From an uncultured Treponema sp. (GTDB lineage Bacteria; Spirochaetota; Spirochaetia; Treponematales; Treponemataceae): a stretch of DNA of 47,561 nt. The stretch's first letter is position 1, and each line of letters starts with the position of its first letter. The DNA lies in NCBI GenBank assembly GCA_937877535.1, contig CALFJF010000059.1:1-47561 (forward strand). The letters run 5' to 3'. Shown here in pieces: positions 8,633 to 19,500 of this stretch. Position numbers and translations under genes: made by a program. The notes under the pieces are model-generated. The model was given only the letters and a program-made list of their open reading frames with translations, made no database searches and had not been told where the DNA came from.

Positions 8633-9343
8633 ATGGAAAAAGAAAAAGAATCCAAAGAGCAGAAAAAAAACGAAAATCTTGAAAGTGAAAACTTTAAGGT
8701 AAATCAGCGGGTCGTGTACCCCACACAAGGCGTTGGCGTAGTAACAGACATATTCGACAAAGAGTTCAACGGCGAAAACGTCAAACACTACAAAATTTAT
8801 ATCGAAGTGTCCGACATGAACGTCTATGTTCCAGTCAAAAACGCGAGCAAGCACGGCATTCGCTCGCTCGTTGGCGGGGAGGAAGCGCAAGAAGCGTTGG
8901 AATTGCTTTCGGTGGACTGCGGACCGGTAACGTCGGATTGGAAATTGCGCTTTCAGCAAAACATGGATTTGCTCAAAAAAGGGAGCATTCAAGACATCGC
9001 GGTCATCGTGCGAAGCCTTTATCAACGCTCAAAAGTCAAGGAACTTCCAATTCAAGAGCGCAAATTGTACGACAGCGCAAAACGACTTTTAATCGACGAA
9101 GTTTCGTTTGCGACTGGACGAGATATGGCTGACGTGGAGGCAGAACTTCACGCAAAACTTGAGCCGATTGGAGCAAATCTCGGAAAGAAAAACGTGCAGC
9201 AAAACTTCGATGACGACGATGATGACGATTACGACACATCGGAAACCGAAGGAACGGAAGATTCTGGAGATGACGCAGACTCGGACGACGAATCGGAGTC
9301 AGATGATGACGATGACGAATCTGATGACGACGACGACGAGTAA
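8633..9343 (+). CDS. carD: CarD-family transcription regulator with acidic C-terminal tail
   Basis: 236 residues. Residues about 20-80 form the RNA-polymerase-interacting domain (RVVYPTQGVGVVTDI, then YIEVSDMNVYVPV), as in CarD and the RID of Mfd. A helical DNA-binding domain follows (VRSLYQRSKVKELPIQERK, LIDEVSFATGRD). From about residue 194 the protein is an almost pure Asp/Glu/Ser tail of about 40 residues, encoded by runs of GAT and GAC. CarD proteins stabilise the open promoter complex. The acidic tail could bind basic partners or mimic DNA, which is inference. The last 20 nt overlap the ispDF start. Confidence 0.9.
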   Translation: MEKEKESKEQKKNENLESENFKVNQRVVYPTQGVGVVTDIFDKEFNGENVKHYKIYIEVSDMNVYVPVKNASKHGIRSLVGGEEAQEALELLSVDCGPVTSDWKLRFQQNMDLLKKGSIQDIAVIVRSLYQRSKVKELPIQERKLYDSAKRLLIDEVSFATGRDMADVEAELHAKLEPIGANLGKKNVQQNFDDDDDDDYDTSETEGTEDSGDDADSDDESESDDDDDESDDDDDE

Positions 9344-10544
9344 ACAGCGGCTTTTTCTCATTCTTCTTGCCGCAGGAAGTTCGCGTCGTTTTGGCGAAAA
9401 AAAAGAATATCTCAAAACGCCTTCTGGCACGGTGCTTTCAAACGCTGCGGTGGCTTTTTTGAGTGCGCACGATTTTGCCGCCGTTTCGGTGTCTTATCCT
9501 CAAAACGAATCAAAAGAAAACGCCGAAAACGCTCTTTTTTGCGAAAAAATCGTTGAAAATGCACGGCAAAACGGAACGATTTTTGTGTTTGCAAAAGGCG
9601 GAAATACGCGGCAAGAATCCACAAAAAATGCACTTTCTGCGCTTTTGCCGTTCGCTCAAAAAGACGAACAATGCCTCGTTTTAATTCACGACGGAGCGCG
9701 TCCGTTTGTTTCAAAAGAAACGATTACAAATGCAATCAAAATCGCGTTAGAAAATGGAAGTGCCGCGCCAGCCATTCCGCCCGTTGATACGCAAAAAAAA
9801 ATCGGAGAAGACGGAAGAATCAAAGAGCATCTCGTTCGCGCAACGCTCGCTGCCGTTCAAACTCCGCAATGCTTTGATTTTTGGGGAATCGTTTTTGCGC
9901 ATGAAAAAGCGTCCAAAGCGCAAAAAGAATTCACGGACGATACGGAAATTTGGGACACGTTTTCTGGAAAAAATCGCACAAAAATCTTTGAAGGCGACGA
10001 AAAAAACAAAAAAATCACGTATCGCTCTGATTTTTTCAAAAACGACGGAGGCAACATGCTCATTCGGACGGGGTTGGGATATGACAAGCACGCATTGATT
10101 CCAAATCGACCTTTGATGATTGGCGGCATAAAAATCGAGTCTGATTTGGGAGAAGACGGACACTCCGACGGAGACGCGCTACTGCACGCAATTACGGACG
10201 CGCTTCTTGGCGCTTCATCTCTCGGCGACATCGGTTCATTTTTTCCAAGCGAAGACAAAAAATGGAAAGACGCGGATTCCTCCGCACTCTTACAAACAGT
10301 CTGGGAAGTCGTGCAATCGCATGGCTGGCGCATTTCAAACATCGATTGCGTCATCGCACTCGAATCTCCCAAATTTCTTCCGCACCGAGAAGCGGTTCGA
10401 GAAAAAATCGCGCAAACGCTGAGATGCAAAAAAGAACAAATCTTTGTAAAAGCAAAAACGGGCGAAAAAATGGGCGACGTAGGTCAACGACGCGCCATTG
10501 AAGCGTGGGCTTCGTGCCTTTTAACAAAAAACGGCAACGAATAG
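9324..10544 (+). CDS. ispDF: Bifunctional IspD/IspF isoprenoid enzyme
   Basis: 406 residues. The N-terminal cytidylyltransferase (IspD) has LAAGSSRRFGEKKEYL (CTP-binding loop) and HDGARPFVS. From about residue 244 comes MECDP synthase (IspF), with GLGYDKHAL, GHSDGDALLHAITDALLGA and GDVGQRRAIE. IspD makes CDP-methylerythritol and IspF makes the cyclic diphosphate in the cytoplasmic MEP pathway. IspE, the step between, is not in this window. Fused IspDF is known in several bacterial groups. The start ATG at 9324 lies inside the GAC run of the carD tail. An in-frame ATG at 9312 is also possible. Confidence 0.93.
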   Translation: MTTTTSKQRLFLILLAAGSSRRFGEKKEYLKTPSGTVLSNAAVAFLSAHDFAAVSVSYPQNESKENAENALFCEKIVENARQNGTIFVFAKGGNTRQESTKNALSALLPFAQKDEQCLVLIHDGARPFVSKETITNAIKIALENGSAAPAIPPVDTQKKIGEDGRIKEHLVRATLAAVQTPQCFDFWGIVFAHEKASKAQKEFTDDTEIWDTFSGKNRTKIFEGDEKNKKITYRSDFFKNDGGNMLIRTGLGYDKHALIPNRPLMIGGIKIESDLGEDGHSDGDALLHAITDALLGASSLGDIGSFFPSEDKKWKDADSSALLQTVWEVVQSHGWRISNIDCVIALESPKFLPHREAVREKIAQTLRCKKEQIFVKAKTGEKMGDVGQRRAIEAWASCLLTKNGNE

Positions 10545-10574
10545 CATTTTGCCACTCGCCACCGTTTTTTTGTT
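10523..10574. terminator. Probable bidirectional terminator between convergent ispDF and the giant coiled-coil gene
   Basis: Arms at 10523-10534 and 10562-10574 pair (A-run plus CGG with CCG plus T-run), around a loop of about 27 nt. The structure overlaps both stop codons. The long loop makes it a weak example. Confidence 0.4.
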
Positions 10575-13500
10575 AGATTTCGTCGTCAAGTCCCATTTCA
10601 AGAACTAACTCGATTTCGCTTTCGCTTCGCTTCAAACTACGCGCAATTTGCTGAACAGACCACATTTTTCGTTTGAGGTCTATAATTTGCCGCTTTTCTT
10701 GGCGCGTGAGTTCTTGCGGCGCACTCGCTTCTAACTCGTGCGGCGGAACAGGTTTTTCCATATCCGCTTCGTTGAACTTCACGCCCACATCGTCGCTCAA
10801 CTTCCGAAGCATCAAAAGCCGTTGGTCGATAACTTCCGACAAATTCGTCAGTCGCGTTTCGCTTCGCGCAATTCCCTGCCGAGAAATCTGGAGTTTTTCA
10901 GTCCGAGCCTCCGCGTCAGCAAGAATCGATTTTATCTCGCTCACCGCAGAAAGCGCGTCGGTAACGCTCTCGCGGTTGTTCGTCAAAAACTCCACCTGTT
11001 TTTGCAGTTCATCAAGTTGCTGAGGAAGCGCGGACGCAGAATTTTGCACCGCTTTCATTTCCTTGTCGATTTCATCGAGTCTGCTAAACGTTTTGTCAAC
11101 CTCGTCGGAAACGCGCTCAATCATGTCGGATTTCTTTTCAAGCCGCTTAAAATTGCTGTCCAACTCGGAAATGGAATCCTTGAACGTGCGTACAGAAAGC
11201 CGCATTTCGTTGAGTTCATCGCTCGAAGAGCGCAAATCTCCAAGTCCTTTTTCAATTCCGTCGCTCACTTCCTTGAGTTTTTGGAATCGAGAATCCATCG
11301 TTTCGATTCGCTCGCGCTCAGAATCAAAACGCGCGATTTTGCCTTCAATGTCCTCGGAAAGGTGGTCGATATTTTTGACTTTCTCTTCAAGCGCAGAAAT
11401 TTGCCCTTCATACTTTGAAAGCCGCCCCACATCGTCTTTGAGCGCACGGATATGCGCTTCAAGTTCCGCTTTTAACTCGTCTGCTTTTTGGAAAACGTCG
11501 AGTTGCGTTCCAAATTCCTGGACTTGCGCGCGAACGCCGTCCATTCGTTTTTCGAGTTTTTCGACATCTTCGCGCATTTTTTCCGCCGTCCGCTTTGCGT
11601 CAGCCTCCCCTTCTTCAGAAAACGCGCGAATGTTCTCTTTTATCTGCGCGATTTTTGAATCCGCCTCAAGCCCCGCGTTTTTCATTCGTTCGGAAAGTTC
11701 GTCCGTCAACAGTTCGTAGCGAGCCTTTTGCTCAGAAAGCGTCCGCGCCGTTTCTTTTTCGTAACTTGAAACGCTTTCCGACGCGCGAAGTGAAAGAGAA
11801 TCGATTTTTTCAGAAAGTTCGTTCTTTTTCGATTCGATTTCACGCGAAAAATCCTCCATTCCGCGCTCAAACGCCGCTTTCAACTCGTCGATTTTTTGCG
11901 TTGTGTCAAATTCCACGCCGTTCATCTGCGACTCGTACAGTTGCTGCGTCTTGTCAAACTGCGCTTTGAGCGAATTGCGCCAATCGGCAAGTTCTTTTTT
12001 GAGCAAATCCAAATCCTCAAGCGCATTGTTTCGCTTGTCGCGGATTTCGTCCGTAAGCGAAGAAACTTTCCGCTCCGTTTCCGAAATCGAATCATGTATA
12101 ATGTCGTCAACGTTTTTGCCGTATTTTTCGACCGCCGCTTTCATTCCGTTTTCCGCTTGCTCTCGTGCGTCTTTTAAAAGATTTTCAACGTCAGAAAGCC
12201 GCCGCGCAATTTCTTCTTGCGTGTTAGAAATTATCGAGTCGAATTTTCCCGTTTGCTCGGCATGTTCCACTTGAAGCGTGCGCAGTTGATTTTGGAAATC
12301 CTCCGTGAATTTTGCGGCAAGTTGCCGCCGTGCAAGTTCCTCGTCTTCAGAAAGAGCATCGAGTTTTCCAGAAAGTTCTGCAACAATCCGCTCCTCTTGC
12401 GCTTCAAACGAGTGCGAAAAATCGGAAAGTTTTGAATCAAAAAACGTTTTCCATTCAGCAAGGTCATTTTCGATTTCTTCGCCACGCTTATCTTGATTTT
12501 GCCGAACTTCGCTTTCAAGTTTTCGCTGCGCTTCGCTACATTCCGCCGTAAAACTTTCAATCCGCTCGTCAAATTCTTTTTTCCACGTTGCAATTTCGCT
12601 TTCAAGCGAATCGCCTTTTTGCTTTAGACCGACCGAGAAAGATTCTTCAAGTTTTCTGATTCCCGTTTGATTTTCTGCAATAAAATCCGCGATTTTTGAA
12701 TCAAACTCCGTCCGCCACTCTTTGAGTCGTTGGTCAATCGCGTCCCCGTTTGCAGAAAGTCCCGTTTCAAGGTGCGCAGAAAGTTCGTTTTGAACGTCGC
12801 TGTACTTTTTTGTAAAATCGTCGATTTTTTCGTCAAAATCCGCCTTCCATTTTGAAAGGCTTTCTTCGATTTTTGCTGAATCCGCCAAACTCCGCGACTG
12901 GAACGATTGGTCGAGAATCTGCTGCTTTGTGTCAAAAGTCGTGGTGAACGCGCCGAGTTTTTGATTAAAATCCGACTGCCAACTGTCCAAAATCCCCGAA
13001 ATATCGTCGGAGCGTCGTTCAAGTTCGCTGTGGAATTTTGTTTCAAAATCAACGAGTTTTGAATTCACGTTGTCGGTCGCGTTCGCCTCAATGTCCTCAA
13101 GGTCGCGCTTAAGATTTTCGATTTTGTCCGCAATTTCAGAACTTTCTTTGAAAACACGCGCACGGAATTCCTCGTGCTTTTCTTGCTGCTCGCGCGTAAA
13201 ATCCCCAAACGTTTCCAAAACCGCGCGCTCGGTATTTTGAATCGCTTGCTTGAGATTTTTTTCCAAATCGTCAACGTCGTCGCCCGTTTTTTCCAGTTTT
13301 TCAAAGCGGACTTCAAGATTTTTTCGATAACTCAAAAGTTGTCCTTCGAGTTTTTCGAGCAAATCGGTTTGCTTTTCGTCGTAATTATCAGAAAGCGTCG
13401 TCATCATTTCAGACAATTTCGCTTCGATTTCGCCGATTTTGCCGTCATTTTTTTGAATAAAATCGGAAAGTTTTTCGTCCGCGCCCAAAATCGCGCTTTC

Positions 13501-16500
13501 AATTCCGCTCGATAGCGCGTCCGTTTTTTTAGAGTACTCAGAAAGTTCTTGCTCGATTTTTTCTGCTCGCTTGGAAAATTCGCTCTGCGCATTTTCCAGC
13601 CGATTTTTTGACTCGTTTTCAAATTGCTCAACCGCAAAAAGCGCGTTTTTCTCCGCTTCCTCCGACTTTTCTTTCACAAACGCGATTTTTTCGTCCGCGC
13701 CAGAAATCGCAGAAAGCAGTTCGTTTTGAATCGAAGAAACGTTTTCTCGCGCCTCTTTTTCAGAAAGCGAAATGTCCGCTTGCACACGCGAAACCGCGTC
13801 AAAAAGCGCAGAAGAAACTGCGTCAAACCGAGAAGACACGTCATTTTGAATCAAAGACAGTTTTTCGTCCGCCGCGTTAGACGTTTTTTGCACTTCATTT
13901 GAAAGACGCTCGATTTTCTCATCAAAATCCGCTTGCGCCGCGTCGATTTTCTCGTCAAAGCCAGAAGCGATTTCCGCTGCCCGCGCGTCCGCGTTTTCTC
14001 TCGCTTCTTTTAGATTTTCTTCAAACGCGCCAAGTCGCTCGTTCAAAGATTCCGTCTTTTCAAAAATCCGCTTTTCCACGCCGTCCGTCATTTCACGCGT
14101 TTTTTCTTCTATCGAGTTGATTTTTGAAAGCGCGTTTTCTTCCGTCGCGCCAAGTTTTTCTTCCATTTCGTTTCTAAACGAGTCGAGGTGCGCCGAAAGT
14201 TCACCTTGCGCCTTTTGCGACTCCGTTTCGGTACGAGAAAGCGCGTCAAAAAGAGAAGAGCGCACGCTTTCAATCTGCCCGCCAAGTTCGTCTTTGAACG
14301 AGCCGATTTTTTCGTCAAGCGCGCTTTTTACCGCTTCCGCCCGCGAAGTCGCTCCGTCCCGCGCATCAGAAAGCGACACGCTCATTTCGTCGATTCTTGA
14401 AGACACACTTTGGGAAATCGTGTCAACTTTTTGAGAAACGTCCGTCCGTAGCGAGTCGATTTTCTCGTCCACTTCAAAAGAAATCGCTTTTGTCCGAGAA
14501 TCCGCCGCGTTTTCAGCCTTTTTCAAATCCGCGTCAATTTCGTCGATTTTCAAAAGAATGCCCGTTTTTAACTCGCCAATTTTCTCGTCAAAACCAGAAG
14601 CGATTTCCGCTGCCCGCGCGTCCGCGTTTTCTCTCGCTTCTTTTAGATTTTCTTCAAACGCGCCAAGTCGCTCGTTCAAAGATTCCGTCTTTTCAAAAAT
14701 CCGCTTTTCCACGCCGTCCGTCATTTCACGCGTTTTTTCTTCTATCGAGTTGATTTTTGAAAGCGCGTTTTCTTCCGTCGCGCCAAGTTTTTCTTCCATT
14801 TCGTTTCTAAACGAGTCGAGGTGCGCTGAAAGTTCGCCTTGCGCCTTTTGCGCCACGGAAGACGCGCCTTCAACCACGTTTGTAACGTCGTCTTTTATCC
14901 GAGAAATGCGCTCGCCCACAGAAGACGAAAGCGTTTTTATGCGCAATTCAAAATCCAACGCGAGATTTTGCGCCTTTTCATCTGATTCTTTTTTCGCATT
15001 TTCAATCGAATCCGAAAGATTGGTGATTTTTTCATCTAAACGCGCTTGCGCCTCAGAAACGCGCGCGTCCGCGCCGTCGCAAAGAACAGAAATCCGCGAA
15101 GAAATGTCGCGCTCAAAAGAAGAAACTCGCTCGTCAAACGCAGTCCGCGCCGTTTGTGCGCGCTCGTCCGCACCTTCCTTTGCGCAAACCCAATCCGAGT
15201 CGATTCCGTCGATTCTTGAAGAAACGTTTTGAGAAAGGCTCTCGATTTTTTCGTCAAAATCCGCCTTTGCCGCACTGATTTTCTCGTCAACTTCAAAAGA
15301 AATCGTCGCCGTCCGCGAATCTGCCGCATTTTCGGCATTTTTCAAATCCGAGTCGATTCCGTCAATTCTCGAAGAAACGTCCGTTTTGAGCGCGTTGAGT
15401 TTTTCGTCAAAGTCGAGAGTCGAATCGTCGATTTTTTCTGCCATCGACTTTTGCGCTTGGGCGATTTTTTCGTCAGAATCAACAAGCATGTTTTGAATTT
15501 TTTCGTCCGATTCCTTAATTTTATCTGAAAAAAGTGCAAAAGAATCGTCGAGATTTTCAGAAAGAGCCGACGACGCGCTTTGGATTTTTTCAGAAATCTC
15601 GTCTTTCATCGCGCCGATTTTTGAATCAAGTTCGCGCCGAACTTCCGCCATGCTTGACTGCGCATCGTCTTCAACGACTTGAATATCGCCCGTTACTTCG
15701 GAGATTTTTTCGGTAACTTCCGAGCGAAGCGCGTCGAGTTTTTCGCTCACTTCGGAATTGATTTTTGAAGCAACGCCATTTGCATCGGAAAGCGCGTCCT
15801 CCACGTCATTTTGGAGTTTTTGAATTTGATTCGACGTGTTTTCCTCCGCCGTGCGAACTTTTTGAGAAAGCGCGTTTTCCAAATCAGAAACACGAGAAAG
15901 AAAACCGTTTTGCACTTCTTTTGACATACTTTCCGCGCTCGAAACAGCGTTTTCCAAATCCTCGCCGATTCGATTCATGCGCGTGTCAAGCGTTTCCTTG
16001 AGTTCCGAAAGTCTTGCGTCCAAATCGCCCTCAACCGCGTCAAGTCGCGTTCGCACAGACGACAGTTTTTCTTCAACATCGCTCGTCGCACCATCAATGG
16101 AAGAGCGAATGTCGTTTTCGCTTTGAGAAAAACGACCAGAAAGCGAATCGAGCCGTCCTCCCAAATCGCGCTCAAAAGAATCCACCTTTTCGCCGCTCGT
16201 CTTTTCAACCAACGCAATTCGCGCGGCAAACTCCTGCTCAAGCGTTTCAACCGAGGCGCGGATTTCATCGGAAACTTTTTGCGCCACAGAATGTGCACCC
16301 GTTGCCGCGCCATCAAGGTCTGCGCGGATTTTATCAAACGCGCCAGAAACCGTGCCGTCAAGTTCGTTTAGGCGGCGCTCAACCCTATCATCAAGCGAAG
16401 AAAGGCGCGAATCCGTTTGGCTCATGCGTTCATCGACTTTTTGCTCAAAATCCGACAGTTTGGATTTCATTTCATCGCTCATTCCCAAAATCAGCCCGTC

Positions 16501-19500
16501 AATTTCGCTTTTAGATTCGGAAAGTTTTTCTTTTGCCGCGGCCTCCGTTTCAAAAATCCTTGAAGACAATTCCGCTTCAATCTCATTTGCCTTCTCGCCA
16601 ATTTCGGCTTCGAGTTCTTCGATTTTTTGAGAAAACGATTCTTTCGCGCTCTGCGCAGTTTCCTCCGCGCCTTGTCGCGCCAAAAGAACCGACGAATCGA
16701 GCGAAGAAAGTTTTTCTTGCAATTCCTTTGAAAAATCGTCCATTTGAGTTTGGATTTTTTCTCCAAAATCCAAGATTTTCTCTTCCGCGCCTTTTTGAGA
16801 ATCCAACAAACTCGAATCGATTTCTTGAATTTTTTCAAATGCCGCGTTTTTCACGTCCAAAATTTTTGATTCGATTTCTGAAGAAATCTCCAAAATGCGA
16901 TTTTCAGAATCCTCTTGCGCTTTTGACGTTTCGTTCAAAACAAAAGAAATCCTCTCGTCAGTAGCAGACTTTGCTTCATCGAGTTTTTCAAAAATCAACG
17001 CACGATTTTGCGCAATTTTTTCTTCCGCGTCAGAATTGTGCTTCAAAAGCAACTCGTCGATTTCTTGGATTTTTTTTGAAGCACTTTCCTTTGCAGTTTC
17101 AAAAAGAGTGGCGATTTCGCTTTCAAACGAAGTCGATTTTTGCGCCGTGCGCTCTTCGATTTCCCGCGTTTTTTCGTCAACAAAAGAAATCCGCTCGTCG
17201 ATTTTTTTCGCAATTTCTTCTATTTTTTGCTCACCGTCAATTCGCGCGTTTTCAAACGCCTCATCCGCCGCCAATTTTTCAGATTCGATTTTTGAAGAAA
17301 GCCGATTTTTTTCGTCATCAAGAACGGTCAAAATGTCGGTTTTTAGATTTTCAATTTTTTCTTCGATTTCCGCGCGAAGTCGCTCCGCCACGCCGTCCGC
17401 GCCGCCAGAAACGCGCGAAAGTTCTTCGGAAAATCCGTCCGTTCGCACCGACAATTCTTCGCGAAGCGATTTGAGTTGCCTGTCAAACTCGTCCCGCGCC
17501 TCCGCCGCAATTTCCTCCGCGCCTTTTGCCGCGTCGTGAGAATACATGTCGAGTTCGGAGAGTTTTTTGTCAAAGTCGTTTTTGAGAGAATCAATTTTTT
17601 CGCCAATGTCGCTTGAAATCGAACCAACGCGAACGCCAAGGTCGCTTTCGATTCCGTCGATTCTAAGCGAAAGGTCGGCTCGCACTTCGCTTGCTTTTTC
17701 ATCAATTTCGCTCGAAAAATTCGACATCCGCGCAGTGATTTCTGCACACGTCGCTTCCGACTGCGCTTTGATTTTTTCCTCCGCTTCAAAAATCGCGCCC
17801 GACGAATCCGAAACGAGTGCGTCAAGCCGTGAAGAAACGCTTTTTTCCGCCACGTCGATTTTTTCAAAAAGCGCGTTTTCTATGGAAGAAATCGAATCGT
17901 CAGCATTTTTTTGCGTTTCAAGAATCTGCTCGCTCACGTTCTTTGAAATCTCGTCGATTTTTTGCGAAACCTCGTTTTGAATATTTTGCGTTTTTTCGTC
18001 CGCATTCGCCTTTGCATCCCCCAAAGACGAATCAAGGCGCGAAATAGAATCTTCCAATTCCGATTTCAAAGAATCGATTTTTTTCTCAAATTCTTGCTTT
18101 AGATTTTGCGCGATTGAATCTGCGCCGCCAGAAACGCGCGAAAGCTCCGATTCAAAATTGTTCGCTCGCTCTGAAAGCAAAGACGAAAGGTCGTCGATTT
18201 TTTTCTCAAACTCCTGCTTTAGATTTTGCGCAATCGAATCCGCGCCACCAGAAACGCGCGAAAGTTCTTCCGAAAGTCCCGCTTCTTTTTCGCTAAGGCT
18301 CAAAGAAAACGCGCTCAAAACGCGCTCAAATTCCGCGCCAAGATTTTGCGCTTTTTCTTGCGCATTAGAAGCAAGAAGCGAAGCGTTGTTTTCCGCCACG
18401 GAGATTTTTTCGAGAATCGAATCTGAAAGAGTCTGCACGCGCTCCTCGGTTTCGAGTTTGAGTTTTTCGGCAATCGACTCCGCTCCGCCCGTGGCACGAC
18501 TTATTTCGTCAGAAAGATTTGCGACTTTTTCGCCGAGGGCATTTTGAATTCCGTCGATTTTTGAAGAAAACTCGTCATTGAGATTTTGCACACTCGAAAG
18601 ACACAAATTTTCAGACTCCGAAAGAGAATCCGAAATCACAGAAAATTCCGCACCGATTTTTTCAGAAAGCGAATCGATTTTTTCGCCAAGTTCGCCTTTT
18701 TCCACATCAACGCGCGTAGAAAGTTCGTCTTTTAAGGCAGAAAGTCGATTTTCAACGTCGTTTTTAACGCTTTCTGAAAGCGAATCCAGATTTTCTTCGA
18801 TTCCGTTCACGCGGCTTACAACCGAATTTTCGATTCGCTCCACGCCCGCGCTCATTTCAAGCGAAACTTCGTCAAGTCGTCTTCGCGCCTCGGCTTCGGT
18901 TTCCTCTAGTTTTGAAAGAATCTCATCTTTGTCAGATTGCGAGCGCGAAATATAATCGGAAAGCGGCGCGACGCTCTCTTGAATTTTGGAAGACAGATGT
19001 TCGATTTTTGAATCAAACGCGCCTTCGATGTTTTCGATTTTTTCGCCCGTTTGATTTTGCACCGTGTCGATTTTTTCAAAAATGTCACTTTCAATAAACG
19101 AAACTTTTTCGCGAGCATTTTTTTCAACATCGTTGATTTTTTCAAAAAGCGAATGTTCCGCCGTTTCGATTTTTTCTTGCGCCTCTGCTCGAACGCTCTC
19201 GATTTTTTCGATAAAATCCTGCCGCGCTTTTTCTGCTTGCGCCGAAGCGTCCGACGCAGAAACCGTCAACTCCGACGCGATTTCTTGGATTTTTGACGAA
19301 AGTTCCGATTTTATGCCCTCCGCCACGCGCTCGTAATCCGCTTTGAGCGTATTTGCAATCGAATTCGCGCCTTCCGTTCGTTCAGAAAGTTCCGCTTCAA
19401 GAGCCGAAAGCCGCTCCGAAACGCCTTCTCGCGCAATGTCAAGCCGTGCGCCCAAGTCCGCTTCAAGCGTGCGCAACTTTGAATCGTAATCCGCGCTCGC

